From contig NZ_QCXX01000002.1 of the NCBI RefSeq assembly GCF_003071065.1, forward strand, positions 682,001-746,000: a DNA stretch of 64,000 bases. Reading direction: 5' to 3'. The translations under genes and the position numbers were made by a program. Each line of letters starts with the position of its first letter. Within the stretch, counting starts at the first letter, position 1. This document shows, piece after piece, positions 43,978 through 52,842 of this stretch. This DNA is from Sphingobacterium athyrii (GTDB lineage Bacteria; Bacteroidota; Bacteroidia; Sphingobacteriales; Sphingobacteriaceae). Under the pieces are notes generated by a model that saw only the letters and a program-made list of their open reading frames with translations, did no database searches and was not told the DNA's origin.

Positions 43978-45450
43978 ATGCTCCCGTTTAAAACACTCAT
44001 ACCGATCGACCCCAAAAGTAAGCCAGCTGTCTATGAGCAGATTGCTCTAGCACTTATTCAGCTGGTGAAATCGGGAAAGATGCAGTCAGGTATGCGGTTG
44101 CCGAGCACACGTACCCTGGCAGCCACGTTGGCCGTCCATCGGAAGACCATCGTGGCCGCCTATGAAATACTCACGCTGCAGGGCTGGGTAAGTACGAAGT
44201 ATAAAAGCGGTTACTTTATCAGTCCGGATATACAGGTGGCGGCCGTTACCGGGCAAGCAGGGTCGGCGACAGCCTTCGCTGGCCACTTTCCGCTGACATT
44301 GAAGACTGACGATAAAGACAAAGTCAGGAAAGTACTGCAGGAGGGCCAGTTATTTTTGGATGATGGATTGCCCGATCCGAGGATCGCTCCCTATAAGGGG
44401 CTGCTGCTAGAGCTGGGATCTATTACCGGGCGCCAATATAACTTACGAAAAGCAAATTATGGAACCGCCTTTGCCAGCTCGGTACTCAAGAACGCCTTGC
44501 TGGCCCATCTTGCTCACTCCCGTGGTCTCCATCTGTCCGAAGACAATATCCTGATTACCAATGGTGCTCAAATGGGTCTGTATCTAACGTCGCGGGCACT
44601 GATCCATCCGGGAGACACTTTTATTGTCGGCTCGCCGGGCTACGAACTTGCCCGGTCGGCCTTCGTACTGAACGGAGCGACAGTGATCGATGTCCCCGTG
44701 GATGAAAACGGTATCGAGGTGGACCAGATAGCGGAAATATGCCGCACGACAAGGATTAAAGCCGTGTATGTGATTCCGCATCACCATTACCCCACGACGG
44801 TCGCCTTGAGCCCGCAACGACGTCTGCGGCTATTGTCTTTGGCTCATCAGTACAATTTTGTCATTATCGAAGACGATTATGATTATGACTTTCATTATTC
44901 TTCGGCTCCGCATTTGCCTATGGCAAGTTACGATCATCAGGGACAGGTAATCTATGTGGGAAGTATCTCCAAAAATTTTTCGTCCTCTTTGCGGCTAGGA
45001 TATGTGGTCGCTACCGAAGATCTGATTTTGTCTCTGGCGTATATCCGAAAACATATGGATATACGGGGCGATGTGCTGCAGGAGCAGGCGGTGGGTACAC
45101 TATTTGAGAACGGAATTATGGAAAGGCATCTGCGGCGGTCTGTTAAGATGTATAAGGAGCGACGGGATTATCTCTGCGCTAAATTGGAGGTATACCGTGG
45201 CCGTTACCTATTTTTTGAGGTGCCGGCAGGCGGAATGGCCATTTGGATCAGGTTCGGGGATAACTATGACGTACGCCGGGTGGCCGCCCAGCTCAGGAAA
45301 CAGGGATTGTCCTTTGACGAGCGCTTGGTGTTTGCCGATGCTCCGCAACTGAATCACCTGCGGCTGGGATTTTCATCGCTGGATCTGGAGGCTATCGATT
45401 TTCTAGTCGAAACGCTGGGGCATGTGCTTGAAAATTATCCGGTGCACTAG
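43978..45450 (+). CDS. MocR/PdxR-family regulator (GntR plus aminotransferase fold)
   Basis: A 490-aa fusion of a GntR-type winged helix (about 10-80, LPSTRTLAATLAVHRKTIVA) and a type-I aminotransferase-like domain. The PLP Schiff-base lysine is K332 in GSISKNFSSSL, and D299 and Y301 in IIEDDYDYD correspond to the PLP contacts of GabR. MocR proteins sense PLP or an amino compound and control the adjacent divergent gene. Here that is the AhpD-like/GNAT pair, so the effector may be an amine or the PLP level. Confidence 0.92.
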   Translation: MLPFKTLIPIDPKSKPAVYEQIALALIQLVKSGKMQSGMRLPSTRTLAATLAVHRKTIVAAYEILTLQGWVSTKYKSGYFISPDIQVAAVTGQAGSATAFAGHFPLTLKTDDKDKVRKVLQEGQLFLDDGLPDPRIAPYKGLLLELGSITGRQYNLRKANYGTAFASSVLKNALLAHLAHSRGLHLSEDNILITNGAQMGLYLTSRALIHPGDTFIVGSPGYELARSAFVLNGATVIDVPVDENGIEVDQIAEICRTTRIKAVYVIPHHHYPTTVALSPQRRLRLLSLAHQYNFVIIEDDYDYDFHYSSAPHLPMASYDHQGQVIYVGSISKNFSSSLRLGYVVATEDLILSLAYIRKHMDIRGDVLQEQAVGTLFENGIMERHLRRSVKMYKERRDYLCAKLEVYRGRYLFFEVPAGGMAIWIRFGDNYDVRRVAAQLRKQGLSFDERLVFADAPQLNHLRLGFSSLDLEAIDFLVETLGHVLENYPVH

Positions 45451-45525
45451 GGCTGTATATGGGCAGTGGACTGCTAGGGGGATTTCCACGGCCCATGTTA
45501 ACCCAATGGAGCTGCCGGTAAATCT

Positions 45526-45759
45526 TCAGTGCTCTGCGGCCAGTTTTTCCATATCCTCCCGGTTGATTTTTATCGATCTGCTCAGAAAACTGATGATCAG
45601 TTGCTGTCCTGTGGGTTATACTCATCCAGCAGCGCGTTGACGGCCGCTACCAACGACTTGTACAAGGGCAATGCCTTCGATTCCAGATTGTTGACATGAA
45701 GCGTGATATAAAGCTTTCTGCGATCGTTTGGATCACTCTCACGGAGGATAAAGCCGGCT
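45526..45759 (-). pseudogene. MarR-family regulator remnant, truncated and frameshifted
   Basis: On the minus strand the codons from 45759 read AGFILRESDPNDRRKLYITL, then HVNNLESKALPLYKSLVAAV, the wing and dimerisation helix of a MarR regulator. The frame breaks near 45600-45612, where one frame ends in a stop (LDEYNPQDSN) and another continues QLIISFLSRSIKINREDMEK to the MarR-like end LAAEH at 45526. The N-terminal half, including the recognition helix, is missing, with a stop codon just before the preserved part. Confidence 0.65.
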
Positions 45760-45763
45760 TATA

Positions 45764-46018
45764 TTGTATGCTAAAGTATTTACCCTTTTCGTTTTCGTGC
45801 AGGTATTGGGATTCGCACTGCAGGCGCAAGATCGTTTCAGTGTCAATGCCGGCAGGATTACTGTCGTGTCAGGTAGCGAGCCTTTTATCCTATCTTTATA
45901 CGGCATAACCTATGATAGACGGCCGGAATTGCAGATCTGTCACGACCGACGGAATGTCTGACCAGCTGTACAGTATCGGTGTATTAAAAGGGCGGGCGGC
46001 CGAGCAGCAGAATATGAG
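45764..46018 (+). pseudogene. Remnant of an exported protein
   Basis: An ATG at 45764 starts a convincing signal peptide (MYAKVFTLFVFVQVLGFALQ then AQDRFSVNAGRIT), but the frame degenerates after about 48 residues and stops at 45961. A different frame then gives MSDQLYSIGVLKGRAAEQQN and a stop at about 46018, which looks like a natural protein end. Together they look like the two ends of one secreted protein with the middle deleted. No family was recognised. Confidence 0.4.
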
Positions 46019-46039
46019 GTAATGTAGTGCATACTAATG

Positions 46040-46083
46040 AAAAGGGACCGTACAGCATAGCGCTACTGTACGATCCCTTTTTT
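46040..46083 (-). terminator. Terminator of the fimbrillin-like gene
   Basis: AAAAGGGACCGTACAG (46040-46055) pairs with CTGTACGATCCCTTTT (46066-46081), with one mismatch and a 10-base loop, and Ts beyond. It can act on both strands; it lies 29 bases past the stop of the minus-strand gene at 46112. Confidence 0.75.
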
Positions 46084-46111
46084 CGTTATAATGGAGACCA
46101 TCTGGGTCAGG

Positions 46112-47593
46112 CTACTTGTTTTTCACACAACGTATGGCAGCCCAATTATTTTGATGAATATTCACGATCGAGACGCTGGTTGCTGTCAATATCAATGCCG
46201 GCTTGGAATTACCCTGTACGGTCGGGCTTGCCCAATATACCCCAAGAGCATTAGTTGGAATGTCGTTGTTACCAGAACCGGATTGGGTAAAATCGTTGTC
46301 AGGCAAGAACATGTAATTGTCCAGATTGCTTGTCGGCAGTACAGAAGTGCCTAAAAACCATCCGGTCTGCCCATTGTAGCTTCCGCGTACGGTACCTTGG
46401 TTGATCAAAGATTGATACTCAGTTTGCGCTGCCGTGCGCCAGCCGGTACCAATGGCCGTCTCACAATAAGAGGCAGAACCGTTACCACTATAAACACTAC
46501 CTTTCAAATATTGGGCAGCAGCCAGCGTGATAGGCGATGTACCGGTCAAATTGGCTGAACTCCAATAATAATTGGAATTAGGTACATCTATTGCTCCTTT
46601 AGGGACAAGGCGCAGTTTTAAGTTATATTTGACGCCTTTTTGTAAGTTCAGGTCCGACAGGTTGATCAGTCCGGATCTTACTCCATTCTGCACTGCATTT
46701 AAGGTGACCGTCCCGAAGCTGACTTTACCGGCGCTAGTTCCCTCGGTAATGATCAGCGCAGGGCTGCTTGTCCATAGGAGTCCTGATCCACTGAAACTGA
46801 TACTACGGGCAGTGGAAGAACCTCCTTGTGTAAAATGGCCGTCAGACAAGTGAACGTTGGCAGTACCGTAGTTTGGCGACATGCTGCTACCAACAATGGA
46901 GGTGATATTGCCCACCACATTGGCTGATGTGCTCTCCAGAGTAGCCTGTACCTGCGTAAATAAATGGCTGAGGATAAGATCCAGAGAGAGGGTCTGATTT
47001 GCGGTTACGCTGGCGGTCTGTTTTTGCCAAAGTACATCCGTGTCTGCACCTGGGGCATCAAATGTGATGTTGGCAAGGTTCTGGTTGAAATTGATATTCG
47101 GAAATATCTGGCCGTTTGCCACAGCGACGACAACGAATGTGTAGGCACCCGGGGCAAGCGTAAGATTCCAGTTTGTACCACTCCCAGTATAGGTGAGTAC
47201 GCCAGAATCTTTAACATAATCGCCGGCGGAATTATAGGCGGCAACCGCATATTTGGCGCCGGTGCCCAGAGGCTCGGGGCTGGTCGCCATTTTAAGCCCT
47301 GCTGAAGCGCGCAAAATATTGGATAGATTGGATGTCTCCGGCGACAGTGTCGCCAGTACAGTTAGTTCATCTCCAAACGGGATAGAAGCTTTCTGGATAG
47401 CTATAGCACTGTTTGTATTGCTGGTATTGGATAGTTTTAACTTGGGGTCCGTGCCCCCGTCAGAATAGGACACGCCTCCGATTTTGATACTTACTTTTCC
47501 TTCCGTTCCGACAGGATCCGAGCTTTCATTTTTGCTGCAGGCAGTAAACAGTACGGTAAAGAGCGCCAATGCTTGAATAAACTGATTTTTCAT
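46112..47593 (-). CDS. Fimbrillin-like surface lipoprotein
   Basis: A 493-aa lipoprotein with lipobox in FTVLFTACSKNES. The N-terminal two thirds resemble fimbrillin family beta-sandwiches (VSIKIGGVSYSDGG, LTLAPGAYTFVVVAVANG, ATLESTSANVVGNITSIVGS). The C-terminal third resembles the Fibrobacter succinogenes major-domain type (TGWRTAAQTEYQSLINQGTV, then VYWASPTVQ and IHQNNWAAIRCVKNK). Such proteins act as pilus tips or surface adhesins. It is preceded by a 62-aa companion and is divergent from a LuxR-type response regulator; an operator-like dyad lies between. Confidence 0.75.
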   Translation of the reverse strand: MKNQFIQALALFTVLFTACSKNESSDPVGTEGKVSIKIGGVSYSDGGTDPKLKLSNTSNTNSAIAIQKASIPFGDELTVLATLSPETSNLSNILRASAGLKMATSPEPLGTGAKYAVAAYNSAGDYVKDSGVLTYTGSGTNWNLTLAPGAYTFVVVAVANGQIFPNINFNQNLANITFDAPGADTDVLWQKQTASVTANQTLSLDLILSHLFTQVQATLESTSANVVGNITSIVGSSMSPNYGTANVHLSDGHFTQGGSSTARSISFSGSGLLWTSSPALIITEGTSAGKVSFGTVTLNAVQNGVRSGLINLSDLNLQKGVKYNLKLRLVPKGAIDVPNSNYYWSSANLTGTSPITLAAAQYLKGSVYSGNGSASYCETAIGTGWRTAAQTEYQSLINQGTVRGSYNGQTGWFLGTSVLPTSNLDNYMFLPDNDFTQSGSGNNDIPTNALGVYWASPTVQGNSKPALILTATSVSIVNIHQNNWAAIRCVKNK

Positions 47594-47629
47594 TTTCTTA
47601 GTTGGTTAAATTAACAGCGAATTGAATGA

Positions 47630-47818
47630 CTACCACCAGCCATCATTCTGGCTGTGAGTCTGTGATTCTTCGTTATCCCAGGTCTGTTGGATATCACCTG
47701 AGGCCTGCGCGTTGGACCCCGCAGCGATGCCATTTTCCAATAATACCTCAGTCACCCATATCTGAGGTGCCTGGTAGTCCAGTTTGCGTGACTGGAGTTT
47801 GATAGGTTTCTTTTTCAT
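47630..47818 (-). CDS. Small companion protein of fimbrillin-like locus (62 aa)
   Basis: Starts MKKKPIKLQSRKLDYQAPQI and continues WVTEVLLENGIAAGSNAQAS. This pattern (YxAPQI..TEV.LE.GIAAGS followed by an acidic, glutamine-rich tail) is, as I recall, typical of short proteins that precede fimbrillin-like genes in Sphingobacteriaceae. No signal peptide; it may be a leader or chaperone-like peptide. It is 36 bases upstream of the lipoprotein gene and in its operon. Confidence 0.7.
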   Translation of the reverse strand: MKKKPIKLQSRKLDYQAPQIWVTEVLLENGIAAGSNAQASGDIQQTWDNEESQTHSQNDGWW

Positions 47819-48132
47819 AATAATATGTTTTATTAAGGGTAAATACTATGCACTATTGTTAGCTCAGCATGAACTTAAACTTCGGCTCAATCCTAAGCAG
47901 CCGCATCGGATGTGATTGGGCCGTAAACTAAATTCTGATGTAAAAAAAAGGCTTTATGGCTTCAAAACGATAGCGTGAAAGGGAATATCACCTGTTTATG
48001 CGATTGTTTGGCTTCAATATCGCATGAATATGCGATGAATGTAGTTTTTGAGCTACAGCAATGCAATAACACGCTGATATGGTTATATCAAATGATTAGA
48101 TTTGTTTACGAGATTAATAAAAAGCCAATATT
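47819..48132. promoter_or_regulatory. Divergent regulatory region with two dyads
   Basis: Between the fimbrillin operon and the response regulator gene lie a dyad ATCGCAT-GAAT-ATGCGAT (48019-48036), a further half-site ATGCGAT (47998-48004), and a second dyad TGATAT-GGTT-ATATCA (48075-48090). These are natural binding sites for a LuxR-type dimer such as the neighbouring regulator. No further gene is present. Confidence 0.55.
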
Positions 48133-48759
48133 ATGAAGACCTCTAGGCATGCAGTCATCTTAGATGATCAAAAGATTGTCGCCTTCTCGTTTGAGCTGTT
48201 GCTCAAACGTGAATGTCAAATAGATCTGGTCCAATCCTTTAACAGGGGTAACGACTTATTTCAATTTTTGTACGCTTTCGGAAAGGAGGAGCTGCTTGTT
48301 TTTCTGGATTATTACCTCCAAGATGAAAATGGACTCTCCGTACTGACAGAAATAAAGCGTATCAATGGGTCCGCAAAGGTTATCTTTCTGACCGGGGCAA
48401 CCGCGCCGGCTGTGTTAGCCAGTATGTTGCAATATCGTCCGGATGGTCTACTGAGCAAATCCTGCGAACTGGCGGAGATACAGGCCTGTTTGGCAGCAGT
48501 AAATAGTAGGCAGACCTTCATCTGCAGGGAATTCGAACATATCTTGTCCAGCAACGACAAAAGAGTGGAAACTTTTACGCCACGGGAGATCGAAGTGCTG
48601 CAACATTTCTCGAATGGCTACAGTGTGGCCGAAACGGCTTCAAAAACCTTTTTAAGTCCACATACAGTAGTGACACACCGTCGAAAAATGATGGCTAAAG
48701 CCGGCTGCCAGACGATTGCACAAATGCTAAAATATGCACGCGAGCACCATTTAATATGA
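48133..48759 (+). CDS. Response regulator with LuxR-type HTH
   Basis: A 208-aa two-domain regulator. The receiver domain (1-125) has D11-D12, the phosphorylatable D59 in LVFLDYYLQDENG, and the conserved lysine in GLLSKS. The LuxR HTH (about 145-205, TPREIEVLQHFSNGYSVAET, then SPHTVVTHRRKMMAKAG) is intact. No histidine kinase is encoded in the window. It is divergent from the fimbrillin-like operon, whose promoter region carries dyad sites, so it probably controls it. Confidence 0.9.
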   Translation: MKTSRHAVILDDQKIVAFSFELLLKRECQIDLVQSFNRGNDLFQFLYAFGKEELLVFLDYYLQDENGLSVLTEIKRINGSAKVIFLTGATAPAVLASMLQYRPDGLLSKSCELAEIQACLAAVNSRQTFICREFEHILSSNDKRVETFTPREIEVLQHFSNGYSVAETASKTFLSPHTVVTHRRKMMAKAGCQTIAQMLKYAREHHLI

Positions 48760-49241
48760 TGCGCTGAAAAACATATGTGCATACGATATTGTTAATAGCG
48801 ATGTCGAGCGCGCAACGTATCGCCGAACAGGACAAGGAAAACACGATAACTGGGGGTGTGCTTTCCGCGACCCCTTTTTTTGATGTGCTATTGAAAATTT
48901 CGAATATCGCCCGTAATTCGGGATTCATACCGGTTACCGATCCCTTAAAAAAGGCTTCCCAAATATTCTGGTCGCCACCTTTTATTAAAATTAGCGAATT
49001 ATACCCTTCGATTTTGTTCCGAACGAATTCGACTGTTCGGTCGTTGTCCTCTGATCAGATTTTTGCCATCCCTAAAGCAGATTCATCGTACCTAAATGCT
49101 AACGCCTAAAGAATGTCAGCAAAATATATTGATATCCCAAAGGTTCCACTTAATAGGATTATAAATAGCTTCAAATTGAGGATTTTGAGGCTGTGTCAAT
49201 AAAGTTAATCGTTTTAGTTATTTTTATGTTACCCTACTTTT

Positions 49242-49266
49242 ATAAGGCGTATTCGCCCTTATTTTT
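49242..49266 (+). terminator. Hairpin with T-tract
   Basis: ATAAGGCG (49242-49249) pairs with CGCCCTTAT (49254-49262), one bulged C, followed by TTTT. The arm from 49249, GTATTCGCCCT, matches 11 bases of the IS66 terminal repeat at 13609, which may be coincidence or an IS end relic. Confidence 0.5.
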
Positions 49267-49524
49267 GGCCTTTTACCATTTTAAACGGCCGATTACACAT
49301 TTTTTCAAAATAAAATATGCTTAATTATCATGTAATAACTAAACTGTTTAATGTATAGTAATGAAATTAAATGGTTGTATATTAATTGATTGTGATTTTT
49401 TTAAAAAAAATATTTTATGAAATACTAAATCGGTTAAATTTATTTTTTATGTTTGTATCACAGGTAGGAAAGGGCCTGTAATTATAAACCGTAAGAATAT
49501 TTAATTGCTGTACAATCTTTCAGA

Positions 49525-49554
49525 CTGAAACGAATATCGTTTCAGGTTTTTTTT
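49525..49554 (+). terminator. Intrinsic terminator in the leader of the uronate PUL
   Basis: CTGAAACGA (49525-49533) pairs exactly with TCGTTTCAG (49537-49545), loop of three bases, followed by GTTTTTTTT. No annotated gene ends here, so it stops either a small RNA or the leader transcript of the SusC gene (possible attenuation). Confidence 0.75.
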
Positions 49555-49653
49555 AATCTGATTTAAAAATGTCGTTCCGACGTTTAAAAAATTTGGAAAG
49601 ATTTATTTGCGATTTTTTATAAATGTGAAATAAACAATTATAAACATGTAAAT

Positions 49654-52600
49654 ATGAAAAGTAGATCAAGTATTCAGTCCTTGGTGGCGGGCATTGCCTG
49701 TAGTGTTTTCATGGTACAGGTCAACCCCTTGTTTGCGCAGCAGATCCAGGTGCGAGGACTTGTAAAGGATTCCAAAACAGGGTTGCCACTATCAGGGGTA
49801 TCAATCCGCGTCAACAATCAGGCAAAGGGGAGCTCGGACAACAATGGGCGTTATGTACTTCCTGCCAATTCAGGTGAAAACATAGAGTTTCGTTTAATTG
49901 GTTATGAGGTGCAGATACAAAAGGCTCAGGAGAATATGAGTGTGGCACTAAAATCAACGGAAGGTGCTCTTGAAGAAGTGGTTGTTGTCGGCTATGGTAC
50001 GCAAAAACGAGCCACCTTGACAGGGGCGGTTGAAACCGTCAGCAGTAAAGTGTTTGAAGACCGTGCAGTCACCAATGTTGCCCTGGCACTGCAGGGGCAG
50101 ACACCAGGGCTTACCGTTACACGGACATCGCCTAGACCTGGTAATGAAGGGCTTAACCTTTCCATTCGCGGAGCCTCATCCATCAACGGTTCTAAGCCGC
50201 TGATCGTCATTGATGGCGTGCCGGCAATGAACGATTACTCCTTTCTAAATTTAAATTCGGACGATATTGAAAACATCTCTGTCCTGAAAGACGGGGCTGC
50301 CGCCATCTATGGTTCCCGTGCAGCAAACGGTGTTTTGTTGGTCACCACAAAAAAGGGGAAAGGAAAATTAAAAGTCGACTACAACGGCAATTTTCGCTTC
50401 AATACCAATGGGCTGGTCGGATATTCACCCTCAATGCAGGAGTATGCAACCATGTGGCTGGAAGCCAATAAAGAGGAAACTGTACCAAACTGGTGGGTAT
50501 GGGGTGAAGACAATGTCAAGAAAATGGCCCAGGGGATCGAGGGTAGATATGATCTGTATAACACTGATTTTTATATCTTCAACGCAAATCGGATCCAGGA
50601 GATGTTTTCGACGCGTTATTCCTATCAGCATAACCTCAGTCTGGGTAGTGGAAATGATAAGTCCAGCTATCGGTTGTCCTTTGCTTACGCGGATAATCAG
50701 GCAAACCTTGCTACGGCTTATGATGGTCAAAAACAATGGAATGCACGTTTCAATTATACCTATAACTTAACAGATAAATTAAAGCTGGAATCTAATATCA
50801 GCGCCATTAATGCCAATACGAGCATGCCTTCAAGGGGGTTGGGAAATATCCTGTATTCTTTTGATATGCCGTTTTATCCAGCTAAAAACCCAATGGGGCA
50901 GTGGTTGGCTCCTTTTAACGGAATAGATGCTGGTGCTAACAGAAATGCCGCTGCCACCACATCCGATGCGGGTCGTTTTGACAAAAAATCGCTCACGAGC
51001 CGGGTAGATCTGCGCGCTACTTATGATATCTGGAACGGTATTTCTTTGGAAGCCGCCGCATCCTTGCAGAATGAACGCTATACGGGTGAGTCTTACGTCG
51101 TTCCTGTAAAGCTCTACAACTGGTACGGAGATTATGTCGCCAATGCCTATAACACCGACGGTACGAATAATACCTATTCTGCCGGTACATATAATGGGGT
51201 TAGTCAATATTACGAAGCCTTATTGCGCTATAATAAGACACTTGCCGGAAAACATAATATCTCGGCAATGGTCGGGATAAATGCCGAAAAATTCAATTCA
51301 CAAACGATTAATGCCGCACGGCTCGGTTATGATGATCTGGGGATATATGACATCGGGCTGGGTAAAACGGAAGGAATGACAAACAGTGGTGGTAAAAGCC
51401 TGAACGGTCGCTATTCCTATATCAGTAGATTCACTTACAACTATGCCGAGAAATACTTACTGGAATTCGTGGGACGTTATGATGGTAACTCACGCTTTGC
51501 CAAAGGACATAAGTTTAAAGGTTTTGGTTCCGTGCAGGCCGGTTGGGTTTTCGGCGAAGAATCCTTTATGGCTCCATTGAAGGATATTGTCAGCTTTGGT
51601 AAGTTGAGAGCTAGTTATGCTTCAACGGGTAACGCGGCAGATAACCTAAAGGATTTTGATTATTTATCAGTGGTCAATATTGGTACTTCTGTTTTGGGCT
51701 TTCCTGCTTCCCTTCAGACGAATTCTAGTTTGTCCAACAATGGTTTGATCAGCTATGACCGGACCTGGGAGACTGTTATACAGGCCAATGCCGGGCTTGA
51801 TCTCAAGTTTTTGAGCAATAGGTTGAGCGCTACTTTTGATGCCTATGAAAAAAGAAACATCGGTATGCTCACTCAGGTTGTTTACCCGTCGGTATTGGGG
51901 GGAACAGCGCCGCAGACAAACAGTGGCAAATTCTATACGCGTGGTTGGGAACTTTCTATTGGTTGGAAAGATCAAAAGGGTGATTTCGGTTACAATGTAG
52001 CGTTCAATATGGGCAATGCCAACACCAAGGTGGACCAAGTGGAAAATGCGGATACCTATAATGCAGGCCGAAATAACGTTGTCAATGGCTATCCTTTCAG
52101 ATCCTGGTTTTTGTTTAAGACGGATGGATATTTTAAGGATCAGTCTGAGGTAGATGCGTATTATGCAGCTTATGGGAATAGTGAGGCATTGAAAGGACTG
52201 GAAAAGACAAATCCCCAGAAAACACTGCGCCCGGGTGACACAAAAAAGGTCGATGTTGCCGGTACCGGAAATATCACTGCCGGAGGAAATACACAGAGTT
52301 CCTTGGTGTATATGGGTGATGCCATGCCGCATTACACCTATGGGATCAACCTAGGTGGCTCTTGGAAAGGCTTTGATTTAAATGCTTTTTTTCAGGGGCA
52401 CTTAAAACAGAATGTTATGCGTACGGGATATATGGCCTATCCTTTTAGGGCATTATACACCAACCAGAATCCTTCTTTTTTAGGCCATACCTGGACCGAA
52501 GAGAATCCGAATGCGGAGTTTCCGCGCTTGACTAGTAATGTGGATAGGGCGGGATGGAACTATGCGAATAATGATTTTATGCTGCAGAATAGCCGCTATA

Positions 52601-52824
52601 TCCGTTTGAAATCGTTGGTTGTTGGCTATTCACTGCCTAAGTCGCTTGTCGAGCGGGCCAAGTTACAGAAGGTGCGGGTCTATTTTTCGGGGAATGATCT
52701 TTGGGAGGCCACGGCCATCAAGGATGGTTTCGACCCTGAAACGGGCGAGAATGCGACTGATGGTGATAATGCCGGCTATCCATTTGCCCGTACATGGTCT
52801 TTTGGTATTAACATAGGTTTCTAA
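49654..52824 (+). CDS. SusC-family TonB-linked outer membrane protein (uronate PUL)
   Basis: A 1056-aa transporter: signal peptide ending LFAQQ, carboxypeptidase-like domain (about 32-110, VRGLVKDSKTGLPLSGVSIR), EEVVVVGYG box, plug (about 115-235, DDIENISVLKDGAAAIYGSR), and barrel ending GINIGF. No STN domain. It is the first gene of the longest polysaccharide utilisation locus in the window and imports the products of the surface lyase. The SusD follows after 18 bases. Confidence 0.93.
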   Translation: MKSRSSIQSLVAGIACSVFMVQVNPLFAQQIQVRGLVKDSKTGLPLSGVSIRVNNQAKGSSDNNGRYVLPANSGENIEFRLIGYEVQIQKAQENMSVALKSTEGALEEVVVVGYGTQKRATLTGAVETVSSKVFEDRAVTNVALALQGQTPGLTVTRTSPRPGNEGLNLSIRGASSINGSKPLIVIDGVPAMNDYSFLNLNSDDIENISVLKDGAAAIYGSRAANGVLLVTTKKGKGKLKVDYNGNFRFNTNGLVGYSPSMQEYATMWLEANKEETVPNWWVWGEDNVKKMAQGIEGRYDLYNTDFYIFNANRIQEMFSTRYSYQHNLSLGSGNDKSSYRLSFAYADNQANLATAYDGQKQWNARFNYTYNLTDKLKLESNISAINANTSMPSRGLGNILYSFDMPFYPAKNPMGQWLAPFNGIDAGANRNAAATTSDAGRFDKKSLTSRVDLRATYDIWNGISLEAAASLQNERYTGESYVVPVKLYNWYGDYVANAYNTDGTNNTYSAGTYNGVSQYYEALLRYNKTLAGKHNISAMVGINAEKFNSQTINAARLGYDDLGIYDIGLGKTEGMTNSGGKSLNGRYSYISRFTYNYAEKYLLEFVGRYDGNSRFAKGHKFKGFGSVQAGWVFGEESFMAPLKDIVSFGKLRASYASTGNAADNLKDFDYLSVVNIGTSVLGFPASLQTNSSLSNNGLISYDRTWETVIQANAGLDLKFLSNRLSATFDAYEKRNIGMLTQVVYPSVLGGTAPQTNSGKFYTRGWELSIGWKDQKGDFGYNVAFNMGNANTKVDQVENADTYNAGRNNVVNGYPFRSWFLFKTDGYFKDQSEVDAYYAAYGNSEALKGLEKTNPQKTLRPGDTKKVDVAGTGNITAGGNTQSSLVYMGDAMPHYTYGINLGGSWKGFDLNAFFQGHLKQNVMRTGYMAYPFRALYTNQNPSFLGHTWTEENPNAEFPRLTSNVDRAGWNYANNDFMLQNSRYIRLKSLVVGYSLPKSLVERAKLQKVRVYFSGNDLWEATAIKDGFDPETGENATDGDNAGYPFARTWSFGINIGF

Positions 52825-52842
52825 CGCTTAAAATGTAAAGAG

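Larger units (their letters stand above)
48760..49653. other. Long leader region of the uronate PUL, no supported gene
   Basis: About 890 bases. The first half (48760-49200) has a 110-codon plus-strand frame and overlapping minus-strand frames without recognisable motifs, and I do not call a gene. A hairpin with T-tract at 49242-49266 probably ends the response regulator transcript. From 49270 the sequence is very AT-rich. A strong intrinsic terminator at 49525-49554 sits only 100 bases before the SusC start, so part of this region may be transcribed as a separate small RNA or attenuated leader. Confidence 0.5.

Noticed and set aside
48777..49109. 110-codon plus-strand frame after the response regulator
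   Set aside because: No recognisable domain, no ribosome site, and equally long frames on the other strand; could be decayed sequence but cannot be supported.
51667..52332. 221-codon minus-strand frame inside a SusC gene
   Set aside because: Antisense to a clear SusC barrel; composition rich in isoleucine and serine as expected for a shadow frame.
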